A DNA stretch of 64,000 bases from Nostoc sphaeroides (GTDB lineage Bacteria > Cyanobacteriota > Cyanobacteriia > Cyanobacteriales > Nostocaceae). How positions within the stretch are numbered: the first letter of the stretch is position 1; each line of letters opens with the position of its first letter. The position numbers and the translations under genes are program-made. The DNA lies in the NCBI RefSeq assembly GCF_003443655.1, contig NZ_CP031941.1, forward strand, positions 553,501 to 617,500, in the 5' to 3' direction. The notes under the pieces are model-generated. The model saw nothing but the letters and a program-made list of their open reading frames with translations, did not search any database and was not told where the DNA came from. Of this stretch, positions 47,430 to 56,387 are shown piece by piece.

Positions 47430-47855
47430 CTACTCCGGTGGCAGTTTTACGATCGCAAACCAAAAATTTTCTATTGATTGGACAATTTTAACGAATTGAT
47501 CGAAATCTACGGGCTTAGTTATATAACAGTTTGCACATAAATTATAGGCTTTGAGGATGTCTTCTTCAGCTTGGGAAGTCGTCAAAATTACTACAGGAAT
47601 TCGCTTGAGGTTTTCATCTCCTTTAATTTCTGCCAGTACTTCTCGCCCATCTTTTCTGGGGAGATTTAAATCGAGCAGCACAATATCTGGATGGGCTGCT
47701 TCAACATATTTGTCCTGCTTTCGCAAGAATGCCATTGCTTCTACACCATCTTCGACCACATTCAAGTGAATGGAGATTTTGCTATCTTCTAGGGCGATGC
47801 GTGTGAGTTGGGCATCGCCAGGATTATCCTCTACTAACAAAACCTCAATAGGCAT
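47430..47855 (-). CDS. Rcp1-like response regulator
   Basis: Single REC domain of 141 residues of the type partnered with phytochrome-like kinases (Rcp1). Seen: IEVLLVEDNPGDAQLTRIAL, the phospho-Asp in DIVLLDLNLPRKDGREVL, Thr in VVILTTSQAEEDI and Lys in CYITKPVDFDQF. No output domain. I prefer the ATG at 47855 (MPIEV), eight bases after the kinase stop codon; a GTG at 47876 would overlap the kinase gene. It is the likely phosphate acceptor of the cyanobacteriochrome kinase upstream. Confidence 0.92.
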   Translation of the reverse strand: MPIEVLLVEDNPGDAQLTRIALEDSKISIHLNVVEDGVEAMAFLRKQDKYVEAAHPDIVLLDLNLPRKDGREVLAEIKGDENLKRIPVVILTTSQAEEDILKAYNLCANCYITKPVDFDQFVKIVQSIENFWFAIVKLPPE

Positions 47856-47863
47856 AATCGGTG

Positions 47864-50434
47864 TTATGATGCCCACGATTGCTTACCTGCTCTATCTGGA
47901 ATTGTGAAGTAGAAAGTCGAGCCTTGACCCAGTTTCGACTCAACCCAGATCCGGCCGCCGTGGCGTTCTATAATTTTTTTACAAATTGCCAGACCAATTC
48001 CAGTACCGGGATACTTATCTCTACCGTGCAAGCGCTGAAAAATTATAAAAATACGTTCAGCATACTGGGATTCCAAACCTATGCCATTATCGCGTACCCA
48101 GAATAACCATTCATCTACCGACGGTATAACATTTAAACTTTCCCCATCTAGATTTCCATTTGGCTTCGCTACGCCGATGTGAATTCGTGGCTGTTGATGA
48201 CGGCAAAATTTGATCGCATTGCCAATCAGGTTTTGAAATACTTGTATTAATTGGGTAGTATCAGCCATTACTTCAGGTAGAGAATCGTAAGTGACAATTG
48301 CTTTATTATCCGCGATCGCAATTTGCAGATTAGCGATCGCTTGTTCTAAGACAATACTACAATTTACTGTTATAAAGGGCTGTCCACGGGTGCTGACGCG
48401 AGAATAATTCAACAAATCATTTATCAGCGTCTGCATCCGCCGCGCCCCATCTACTGCGTAGTTGATAAACTGATCGGCATTGGCATCAAGTTGATTTTTG
48501 TATCTTCGCTCTAGTAGTTGTAAATAACTCGTTACCATCCGCAAAGGCTCTTGTAAGTCATGGGAAGCGACATAGGCAAATTGTTCCAATTCCGCATTAG
48601 AACGAGCGAGTTCTTGACTTTGCTGGCTTTGTTTTTCTAATAGTTGCGCTTGAGATAAAGCAATCCCAATTTGGTTAGCTAGTTGCTGTAACAACTCCGT
48701 CTCAAAGTTATTCCACTGTCGAGGTGCAGCACACTGATGAGCTAGCAACAAACCCCAAATGCCGTCCCTGACGAGAATTGGCACTACGAGGTTAGCTTTG
48801 ACAGCAAACTGCTGAAGAAATTCTCGATGGCATGGTTGAATGTGAGCAGCTTGAATGTCTTCCATTGCACTGATTCTGCCCTGGCGATATCTTTCTATAT
48901 ATTCTTCTTTAAAACAGGGGTCAAAAACATTTCTTCCCAAAATTATCGGCCAACCAGGTAGCACCGCCTCTTGTACTACTGTTCCCGAACCATCAGGCTC
49001 TAGTTGAAAAATTAAAACTCGGTCAGCTTGTAATAGTTTTTGTACTTCAGTAACGGTAGTTTGAAGAATTTCGTTTATTTGTAAAGATTCTCGAATTTTC
49101 AGGGTGATTTGGGCAAATAATTGCGATCGCAAATTCTGCCGCTTTAATTCTTCATCTGCCTGCTTGCGATCTGTGATATCAGTATAAGAACCCACCATAC
49201 GAACTATATCACCCGATGCGTCCCAAAGTGCCTGTCCTCGATCTAGAATCCATTTATAGCTGCCGTCTTGGCACTGGACTCGATATTCACAGACATAAAA
49301 GGGTGTTTTCTTGGCAAAGTGGTCTTGGAAGGCTTGAAGTACCCAATCTCGCTCATCGGGGTGGATTAGTTTTGTCCATTCATCCCAACCGTTGGAAACT
49401 TCGTGGTCTTTATAACCGAGCATTTCTTTCCAGCGAGTTGAGAAGAACACTTCATTAGTCTTGAGGTTCCAGTCCCAAATACCATCATTATTACCATTTA
49501 ATGCTAATTGCCAGCGTTCTTCACTCTCTCGTAGTGCTTCTGCTGTTCGCCGTCGTTTAGTAATGTCTTGGAAATAAACAGACAAGCCGTCTTTTGCAGG
49601 ATAGGCGTGGACTTGAAGCCAGCAATTTAGTGGCTGATAAAACTCCTCAAATTCTACACTCACCTGTTCTAAGATTGCTCTGTGATACTCACGAGAGAAT
49701 GTTGTGTCTATGAATTCTGGAAATACCTCCCAGATGCTTTGACCTAATAATTCATTCTGGGTTTTTTGCAACAGTAATTCTGCTTGACCATTAATGTAAG
49801 TGAATCGCCACTTTTTATCTAAGGCAAAAAACGCATCAGTGATGCTTTCTAGCAAATTAGCAATGCGGATTCTGGCCGATTCTGACTCGGCGTGTGCTGC
49901 TTGCTGGTGCGCCACTAGCTTCGCGCTAATTTGAGATACCTCAGTTACATGACGCTTAAGTTCTAGTTGGTCGATTACCAAGCGACTTAGAGCCACAAGC
50001 GCCTCCACTTGTTTTTGGTTCAATTCTTTTGGAACTTGGTCAATTACACACAGAGTTCCTAGCATATCTCCCTGCGGCGTAATTAGGGGTACACCCGCAT
50101 AAAAACGCACATAAGGATAGCCAGTTACTACCGCATTATTTGCCAATTTTTCATCAGCTAGGGTATCAGGAACCACTACAATATTACGCTGCTCTTGGCA
50201 AAGGTAAGATAAGCCAACATTCCGGGGCATTTCTGATACATTTAAACCTACTTTTGCCTTAAACCATTGACGGTTTTCATCAATGAAATTTACCAAGGAG
50301 ATAGGCGTACCACAAATAAATGCCGCTAACTGAGCAAGATTGTCGTAAGCTTCTTCCGGTTCGGTGTCAAGAATTTGATACTGGCGGAGGGCTTCTAGCC
50401 TTGCCATTTCTGTATCAATTTGTCCAGCTTTCAT
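47864..50434 (-). CDS. cyanobacteriochrome histidine kinase GAF-PAS-PAS-GAF(DXCF)-HK
   Basis: Soluble sensor kinase of 856 residues. Order: GAF (about 20-160), two PAS (about 190-295 and 305-425), a second GAF (about 440-600), HisKA with FAYVASHDLQEPLRMVTSYL (His625) and HATPase (IGNAIKFC, VRDNGIGLE, YPGTGIGLAICKKII). The second GAF has cyanobacteriochrome hallmarks: DPCF (Cys507), then YRQGR, PCH (canonical chromophore Cys535), VKANLVVPI and WGLLLAHQC. The two cysteines are 28 residues apart, as in TePixJ, a DXCF blue/green sensor. It should bind a bilin covalently and sense blue/teal to green light. Operon with an Rcp1-like regulator. Confidence 0.9.
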   Translation of the reverse strand: MKAGQIDTEMARLEALRQYQILDTEPEEAYDNLAQLAAFICGTPISLVNFIDENRQWFKAKVGLNVSEMPRNVGLSYLCQEQRNIVVVPDTLADEKLANNAVVTGYPYVRFYAGVPLITPQGDMLGTLCVIDQVPKELNQKQVEALVALSRLVIDQLELKRHVTEVSQISAKLVAHQQAAHAESESARIRIANLLESITDAFFALDKKWRFTYINGQAELLLQKTQNELLGQSIWEVFPEFIDTTFSREYHRAILEQVSVEFEEFYQPLNCWLQVHAYPAKDGLSVYFQDITKRRRTAEALRESEERWQLALNGNNDGIWDWNLKTNEVFFSTRWKEMLGYKDHEVSNGWDEWTKLIHPDERDWVLQAFQDHFAKKTPFYVCEYRVQCQDGSYKWILDRGQALWDASGDIVRMVGSYTDITDRKQADEELKRQNLRSQLFAQITLKIRESLQINEILQTTVTEVQKLLQADRVLIFQLEPDGSGTVVQEAVLPGWPIILGRNVFDPCFKEEYIERYRQGRISAMEDIQAAHIQPCHREFLQQFAVKANLVVPILVRDGIWGLLLAHQCAAPRQWNNFETELLQQLANQIGIALSQAQLLEKQSQQSQELARSNAELEQFAYVASHDLQEPLRMVTSYLQLLERRYKNQLDANADQFINYAVDGARRMQTLINDLLNYSRVSTRGQPFITVNCSIVLEQAIANLQIAIADNKAIVTYDSLPEVMADTTQLIQVFQNLIGNAIKFCRHQQPRIHIGVAKPNGNLDGESLNVIPSVDEWLFWVRDNGIGLESQYAERIFIIFQRLHGRDKYPGTGIGLAICKKIIERHGGRIWVESKLGQGSTFYFTIPDRAGKQSWAS

Positions 50435-50694
50435 TAATTTTTATTAAAAAGTTTAAATGTAATATAGCAAAGAAGTTGTGTTTTTACCGTTAGTTGACGC
50501 ATTGGCATCTGCCTGTCTTGCTGGGGAATTAAACCCATAAACTTTGTTAAATTAGATGTGGATTTATTTCATTAAAAGTTCAACGAAATAATTACGAGTT
50601 TGTCTGTATTTTTACTCATTTTCCATATCGATTTGTTGTTTGAGAATAAGTGCAATTAACAAATGCGTAGGCGTAGCCAGCCGTAGGCATCGCT

Positions 50695-50800
50695 ATACAG
50701 CGCTTCCCGCTATTATGCAATACAGTTTTTCTCCTTATCCCTCTCCTAGCATAGCTTTCAGTTTTGAGGATGTACCTCATAGCTGCCCGAAGTGCTGTAT
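50695..50800. mobile_element. MITE-like dispersed repeat, copy 1 of 2
   Basis: About 106 bp with imperfect inverted ends (ATACAGCGCTTCCCGCTAT and ATAGCTGCCCGAAGTGCTGT). It is highly similar over its whole length to 61128-61228, including CTCCTTATCCCTCTCCTAGC against CTCCTTGCCCCTCTCCTATC. No coding capacity. Confidence 0.75.
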
Positions 50801-50952
50801 CTATAACTGGTGGAAAAAATGGGGCAGTGTACAAAGGAATTAGAAAAAAAGAGTCAGAATTCAGGAGTCAGAATAGCTGAATTATTCTTCAACTTTCTTC
50901 TAATGTTGCAACAGCAAATGCTTAAAGTAGTCAAATTGTCGTGCTTACAGAT

Positions 50953-51227
50953 ATCCCGCCCTGCACTCAAGTGCAAGGCTAATAGCTCAAGTCCACTCAA
51001 GTGGACTAAAATCGTTTACCTTACTCAGCACTCTTGATTTAATCCGCTTCAGAGGACTTTAGCTATTAGCCTTGGAATTCCATTCCGAGGCAATACTGCT
51101 CGGATAAGCAGGGGAGGCAGGGGAGGCAAAAACTCAACGCCAGCCTCCATTTCTCCCCCTGCTCAAGAACAGCTTGCCTCAACCAAGAAATTCCTTAACC
51201 GAGCAGTATTGCATTCCGAGGCGGGAT
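50953..51227. repeat. palindromic element interrupted by a MITE
   Basis: Outer inverted ends ATCCCGCC (50953-50960) and GGCGGGAT (51220-51227), and inner arms AAGGCTAATAGCT (50975-50987) and AGCTATTAGCCTT (51061-51073), define a dispersed palindromic element. Its right arm is interrupted by the insertion at 51090-51212. Confidence 0.75.
51090..51212. mobile_element. MITE-like element, 14-bp perfect ends, 8-bp target duplication
   Basis: Ends GCAATACTGCTCGG / CCGAGCAGTATTGC are perfect and extend to 18 of 19 matches. The 123-bp element is flanked by the direct repeat ATTCCGAG (51082-51089 and 51213-51220). The ends match those of 22512-22650 at 14 of 19 positions, and both have an 8-bp duplication, so they are probably one family. 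Confidence 0.88.
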
Positions 51228-51354
51228 AGCAACGAAGCGGGGATTTGTCAGGTATGGCTAATGGTATTAGAGAACCACAATCCTTGGCAGGATCGCACAT
51301 CTGTGTGAATAATTCAAACTATGTGTTTTCTAATGTGAAATTATTGTAATTCAC

Positions 51355-51406
51355 TTCGTAGTAAGGACTTCAGTCCTTCTTTTAGGACTAAAGTTTTTAC
51401 TACGAA
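51355..51406. repeat. dispersed palindrome, copy 2 of 3
   Basis: TTCGTAGTAAGGACTT and AAGTTTTTACTACGAA arms with inner AGTCCT/AGGACT. Same family as 40814-40870 and 61989-62051. Confidence 0.75.
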
Positions 51407-51850
51407 CATGCAAATTATTTCCGCCGTCCTACTTACAATAACATTCAACCAACACAACAATAAATTTATTATTGATAATTAATAATTCATAATTTAAAGA
51501 CGCTCTCTACGAGACGCTGCGCGAACGAGGACTCGCTTTCCGCAACGCTATCAGTGGGAACAAGAAATGCTCCACTGTCTTTTTGACCACTCATTTCAAA
51601 ATGAGCGTGGGGGCTGCTGTACCCATTTTAAAATTTATGAATTATGAATTAATAATTATTTGGTCACAAAGACAAGCGATCGCCCTTGAGTTACGATAAC
51701 AGCTGCAAATACCTTGCCGAAAAATACCCTGAGCTTTTCAGAGAGGAAATTAGGACTTACGCAAAAAGACAGTGAAAGCCTTGATTTACGGTAGGGGCAA
51801 TTCATGAATTGCCCCTATATTTCGTATCTGGTCAGAATTATCAAAAAGCG

Positions 51851-53770
51851 TTACAACTTAGTCCCACACTCAGCACAGAAGTTGTGAGTGGGAGCATTTT
51901 TGGCATTGCAATGACTACAATACACTGGTTCTGTTGCGGCTTTTGGCGCTTGCTTTTGCAAGCCGACCATTTGAGCGTTGCTCTTGCCAGGGGCTACCAT
52001 TGGATAGCAGTTTTCGTCTCTGGTGACGTGGGCATTCAATATCACCGGGCCTTTGTGTGCTAGCATTTCGGCGATCGCATCTTTTAATTCGCTGCGATCG
52101 CTAATCACCATGCCCTTAATGCCATAAGCTTTAGCTAACAACTCTACGTCTGGCATCCCTACTTCCATGTTTGAGCATGAGTAACGCTCACCATAGAAGG
52201 CTTGCTGCCACTGGCGTACCATCCCTTGCCAGCCGTTATTGATAATTATTGTCTTGACATTTATCCCATATTGTGCAAGTGTCCCTAGTTCCTGCAAACA
52301 CATTTGGAAACTAGCATCACCGCTAATACAGATGACTTCTTCATCAGGAAACGCCACTTTCGCGCCCATTGCCGCAGGTAAGCCAAAACCCATTGTTCCC
52401 AAACCAGCGCTAGAAATCCAGCGCCTTGGGCCATTCTTCAGGAATTGTGCTGCCCACATTTGATGCTGTCCAACATCTGTGGTGTAGAAAGCGTTGGGTG
52501 CTTGGCTATTGACTTCTACAATTACTTCTTGGGGTGAAATGCTGTCGGCATGGTGCGGCACTATGAGAGGATACTCATCGCGCCAACGGTTAACTAAATT
52601 TAACCACTCTTGGTTTTGATTAGGGGTAGCCTTAACGCCTGTCTCTTTGCAGCGACGCAACAAGTCTACTAACACATTCCGCACATCGCCGACGATGGGC
52701 ACTTCGGGAACGCGGTTTTTGCCGACTTCTGCCGGATCGATGTCGATGTGAATTACTTTGGCGCGGGAGGCGAATTCGTCTAACTTGCCTGTCACGCGAT
52801 CGTCAAATCTAGCGCCGACGCAAATCAGCAAGTCGCAATCACTAACGGCAAAGTTAGCGTAAGCTGTGCCATGCATCCCCAACATTCCCAAAGCTAGGGG
52901 ATGATGTTCGTCAAATGCACCGATCCCCATTAAGGTTGTGGTGACAGGGATATCGAATAATTCAGCTAGTTCTTTGATTTCTTCATGGGCACTAGCTGCG
53001 ATCGCACCACCACCCACATACAGTAGAGGACGGCGGCTTTCAGTAATCAACTGGATCGCGGCATTAATTTGCCGGGGATTTCCCTTCACCGTGGGACGAT
53101 AACCGCGTAATTTCACTGAACCTGGTTTTACAGGCACATAGTCAAATTCTTCTAAAGCGACATCTTTGGGGACATCAATCAAAACTGGCCCCGGGCGCCC
53201 ACTGCTAGCGATGTGGAAGGCTTCGGCGACAATTCGCGCCATATCTTTAGGATCGCGCACTACATAAGAGTGCTTAACGATCGGTAGCGTAATCCCGTAA
53301 ATATCGGTTTCCTGAAACGCATCTGTACCAATTGACGGCCGTGCTACCTGTCCCGTGACAACAATCATCGGGATTGAATCCATGTAGGCGGTGGCGATGC
53401 CTGTCACCAAATTAGTTGCTCCTGGCCCAGAAGTGCCAAAGCATACTCCTACTTTACCCGTGGCACGGGCGTAACCATCGGCGGCGTGGGCTGCACCTTG
53501 CTCGTGTCTCACGAGAATGTGCTTTATAGCACCAGTTGCTTCCACCTTATACAGGTCGTCGTAAATTGGTAGAATTGCTCCACCAGGATAACCAAAAATA
53601 TATTCAACGCCGTGGCGATGAAGACTGTCAAGGAGAGCAAAACCACCAGATGCACGTTTGGGCACGACTGGGGGGCTAGAAGCACGGGACTGTTTGTGAT
53701 TCTCTGTTTGTGGGAGACTGATTTGGGAAAGCGATTCTCCTGTGGAGACACTTTGTGAACGCACGGTCAA
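51851..53770 (-). CDS. ilvB: acetolactate synthase large subunit with C-terminal zinc ribbon
   Basis: Thiamine-diphosphate enzyme of 639 residues for the first common step of branched-chain amino acid synthesis. Seen: [20 protein letters not shown], the catalytic-Glu segment [39 protein letters not shown] and the ThDP site [19 protein letters not shown] with [14 protein letters not shown]. The N-terminus has about 40 extra polar residues. The last 23 residues add a zinc-ribbon-like module, [19 protein letters not shown] (two CxxC pairs), not part of the usual enzyme. The small regulatory subunit gene is not nearby. Confidence 0.95.
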   Translation of the reverse strand: MTVRSQSVSTGESLSQISLPQTENHKQSRASSPPVVPKRASGGFALLDSLHRHGVEYIFGYPGGAILPIYDDLYKVEATGAIKHILVRHEQGAAHAADGYARATGKVGVCFGTSGPGATNLVTGIATAYMDSIPMIVVTGQVARPSIGTDAFQETDIYGITLPIVKHSYVVRDPKDMARIVAEAFHIASSGRPGPVLIDVPKDVALEEFDYVPVKPGSVKLRGYRPTVKGNPRQINAAIQLITESRRPLLYVGGGAIAASAHEEIKELAELFDIPVTTTLMGIGAFDEHHPLALGMLGMHGTAYANFAVSDCDLLICVGARFDDRVTGKLDEFASRAKVIHIDIDPAEVGKNRVPEVPIVGDVRNVLVDLLRRCKETGVKATPNQNQEWLNLVNRWRDEYPLIVPHHADSISPQEVIVEVNSQAPNAFYTTDVGQHQMWAAQFLKNGPRRWISSAGLGTMGFGLPAAMGAKVAFPDEEVICISGDASFQMCLQELGTLAQYGINVKTIIINNGWQGMVRQWQQAFYGERYSCSNMEVGMPDVELLAKAYGIKGMVISDRSELKDAIAEMLAHKGPVILNAHVTRDENCYPMVAPGKSNAQMVGLQKQAPKAATEPVYCSHCNAKNAPTHNFCAECGTKL

Positions 53771-53896
53771 ACCTCAGACTATAGCTAAAGTTAATACTCA
53801 ATTCTGTATTTAAGATTTCATTTTAATTGAAAACTTCAATCAAAACCTGATTAATTTTTATATTCAATATAAAGCTAGATTATTAGCCTACATTAA

Positions 53897-55159
53897 TTAA
53901 ATAACGTCTTGCAAGACTTTGCGGGTATTTTGCCAAGCCCAAACACCGACAACTACGACAACAATACTCATTGCTACCAGCACAGTTCGCAACCCCAGAG
54001 CATCAGTTAATGGCCCAGTAATGGCCAGAGGTAGCGCCAGAGCGATGTTAACGGCATGATTTTGAAAGCCAAATACTTTACCGAGCATGGTAGATGGCGT
54101 TTGCTGTTGAATTAAAGTTTGCATGGGTACGCCAATTAGGGAAGCACCTACACCCAAAAATGCACAGAGTCCTAGCGCCAGTAATAAGTTGTGCGTAAAA
54201 GTGAACACCCCTAAAACTAGTGCAATTATCAAAAATCCAATTAAAGGTAGGGGCTTGTGATGCAATTTATCACCCCAGTGACCTAAAATCGCCGCACCAA
54301 ATACCATACCCACGCCTGCTGCTGCCAAGAAAAAGCCAAACTGTTTTTCTTTTAAACCAAACTCTTCAGCTAATTGAATTGTCAGCACCGTTAAGGCTGC
54401 AAACACACAATATAAAGTTGTTAGTTGCAGCATTGCGTTCAAGATCAAAGGGTTTTTCTTGAGATAGCGCAGGCTTTCGGTGAATTCAGTCCAAACGTGA
54501 TTTGATGCCTGATGCTCTTTTGAGAGTTTGGGTTCTTTAAACTTAATTGGCTGCATGATCGCAGCCGATAATATGTATAATCCACCAACTACAATCTCTT
54601 GACCGTATTGTTCTCCCATCAAGCTTTTCGCCAAACTCAAAATTGGCTCTCCTATTGCAAAGCCAACAATTAAAGCTCCCATCATCGTGCTGCTAAACAG
54701 CGCATTGGCTGCCAACAAATTTTCTCGCTTCACCAACAAGGGAATGGCTGCTTGTTCAGCTGGTGCAAAAAACTGCGTCACTGAGGAAATGGCAAAAGTC
54801 AAGATTAACAGAATCAGGAACTCTCGTGGCAAAAGGGGAAGACACAGTGTTAACAGTCCACGCACAATGTCTGAGCCAACCATAATCAGCTTTTTTGGCA
54901 AGCGGTCAACAAAGATACCACCGGCAGAGCCGAACAAAATTGCTGGTATTGTAAACGACAGCATCAAGGTTGAGTACATCGAGTTTTGTGCCAACCCAGG
55001 AAGCGGTGAGTAGTTCTCCAGCAGAGCAATCAGCAAAACGAAGAAGACCTTATCTGCTAACTGTGACATCAGTTGCCCAATCCACAGGAGCATAAAACCA
55101 CGGTTTTTTAGCAGTGCGCCAAACCCGTTATTAACAGCAGCTGGTTCAGTTGGAAACAT
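53897..55159 (-). CDS. MFS transporter
   Basis: Major facilitator protein of 420 residues with about 12 hydrophobic segments. Seen: LLKNRGFMLLWIGQLMSQLADKVFFVLL, the loop GGIFVDRLPKKLIMVGSDIVRG matching the MFS A-motif, and in the second half GHWGDKLHHKPLPLIGF. Similar to the DUF-type MFS drug/metabolite exporters (MFS_3 / EntS-like); substrate unknown. I start at the ATG 55159 (MFPTEP). A longer frame up to 55324 only translates the dispersed repeats at 55183-55286. Confidence 0.87.
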   Translation of the reverse strand: MFPTEPAAVNNGFGALLKNRGFMLLWIGQLMSQLADKVFFVLLIALLENYSPLPGLAQNSMYSTLMLSFTIPAILFGSAGGIFVDRLPKKLIMVGSDIVRGLLTLCLPLLPREFLILLILTFAISSVTQFFAPAEQAAIPLLVKRENLLAANALFSSTMMGALIVGFAIGEPILSLAKSLMGEQYGQEIVVGGLYILSAAIMQPIKFKEPKLSKEHQASNHVWTEFTESLRYLKKNPLILNAMLQLTTLYCVFAALTVLTIQLAEEFGLKEKQFGFFLAAAGVGMVFGAAILGHWGDKLHHKPLPLIGFLIIALVLGVFTFTHNLLLALGLCAFLGVGASLIGVPMQTLIQQQTPSTMLGKVFGFQNHAVNIALALPLAITGPLTDALGLRTVLVAMSIVVVVVGVWAWQNTRKVLQDVI

Positions 55160-55182
55160 TAGATACTTTCTTTGGGTAGATG

Positions 55183-55290
55183 GGGCATCCCTTCTCTGCG
55201 AGACGCTACGCGAACGGCTTCGCTCAGGGCAAGTGGGCATCCCTTCTCTGCGAGACGCTACGCGAACGGCTTCGCTCAGGGCAAGTGGGC
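55183..55290. repeat. 52-bp dispersed repeat in two tandem copies
   Basis: A 52-bp unit starting GGGCATCCCTTCTCTGCGAG occurs at 55183-55234 and 55235-55286, with a partial third start. The inner GAGACGCTACGCGAACGGCT and TTCGCTCAGGGC is a well-spread Nostoc-type repeat, related to the ones inside hmpE. Confidence 0.9.
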
Positions 55291-55374
55291 ATGGGGCAGA
55301 GGGTAGAATAAACGCTAACTCCAAACTCCTAACTCCTAACTCCTAACTCCTAACTCCTAATTCTGTTGTCCGGA

Positions 55375-55950
55375 TTAATTTGCTTCATAGTGCTTTAACA
55401 GCATAAGCAAAAAATCAGTTGCTGTCAGACGATCTTTGGGTGGAGAAATTTCAATGGATGAATCTACCCAGCAGCCTTGGACAATTTGGGGCGATCGCCA
55501 GATAGACAAATGATCGACTGCTGGCTCTGCATAAAAGTTATTTTGCCCACAACCTAGCAAACAAGAACTCCAATGGGTGAAATAATCATGACTCATCCGG
55601 TGAATCGGGAAATTACCCTGTAGTGGTACTCCCCATCCATCTATAGCAATAAATGCTCTGACACGACCACCGAAGAGTTGCCACAAATGTGCTGCCCCTA
55701 TTGCTCCGACTACGCCAGCACTAAAGCTAATAAGTATAATTGGTGATTTTAAAGAGCCGGTGAAGCGATGGCGCAAAAACTGCAAAATATGTAAAGCTGA
55801 TAAAACTAAAAAATCTTTACCCGGATAAACCAGTATATTTGCGGCATTAGGAGCGATCGCGCTATCACGAACTACAACATCTAACAATCCTACTCTAAAG
55901 CTTTCAGTTAACTCTGGATCATGAATTCCAGGGCAAATAATTATACTCAT
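55375..55950 (-). CDS. alpha/beta hydrolase-like conserved protein
   Basis: Protein of 191 residues. Start MSIIICPGIHDPELTESF; a nucleophile-type elbow LISFSAGVVGAIGAAHL with Ser, and a late VDHLSIW with Asp-His, suggest a compact alpha/beta hydrolase fold. The usual lid is missing. Conserved hypothetical in cyanobacteria as far as I recall; no substrate. The ATG at 55950 is preferred to 55983. Upstream of the MFS gene on the same strand with a 215-bp repeat gap. Confidence 0.65.
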   Translation of the reverse strand: MSIIICPGIHDPELTESFRVGLLDVVVRDSAIAPNAANILVYPGKDFLVLSALHILQFLRHRFTGSLKSPIILISFSAGVVGAIGAAHLWQLFGGRVRAFIAIDGWGVPLQGNFPIHRMSHDYFTHWSSCLLGCGQNNFYAEPAVDHLSIWRSPQIVQGCWVDSSIEISPPKDRLTATDFLLMLLKHYEAN

Positions 55951-55983
55951 CTTTAACACTACCTTTGATTTGCTTGAATTCAA

Positions 55984-56387
55984 TGAACGACCACCCGAAT
56001 TCAGTATATTTAGAACTTACGCATTGACAAAAAATACTAAATAAGCTGATGCGCGTCTAAACTATATAAACACTTTTGATGTCGTTAACTGTTGACTGTT
56101 GACTGTTGAGGGGTTTTCAGTCATCAGGTATGCGTGACTTTTGACTTCCTCGAAGGGGCTGGGGCTGACCGCTTTCGCTATTTTAGCGACATACAAGATG
56201 GGGCATTGGTTCAATTTTGCATACCCAATGCCCCGCGTAAATTTTATATGTCTTTTGATGTATTATTGGGATTTTCCCACCTATCCTATCCCCCTGGATG
56301 GGATAATATTTTACAAGTAGGGGAAATATTTAAGGTATTCCCCAACTTCATATCTCTCTGCACTCTGGTTATATTGAGGAACTCATT
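55984..56387. other. gene-free divergent region
   Basis: A 400-bp gap containing a lone GAACTTACGCATTGACA repeat end (56012) and GTTGACT tandem heptamers (56086-56110). An open frame on the plus strand crosses it into the next gene, but I take it as chance. The next gene's ribosome binding site GAGGA is at 56375-56379. Confidence 0.45.

Larger units (their letters stand above)
50801..51850. other. gene-free repeat-rich region
   Basis: About 1 kb with no credible gene between the kinase operon and ilvB (stop side). It contains the palindromic element 50953-51227 with a MITE inside, the palindrome 51355-51406, a CGCTCTCTACGAGACGCTGC dispersed repeat near 51502-51521, a GGACTTACGCA repeat end at 51752 and the palindrome TAGGGGCAATTC/GAATTGCCCCTA at 51792-51817. 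Confidence 0.6.

Noticed and set aside
55160-55324. 55-residue N-terminal extension of the MFS protein
   Set aside because: It only translates dispersed 52-bp repeats (SRREGMPTC type) and has no transporter similarity; the ATG at 55159 begins the normal N-terminus.
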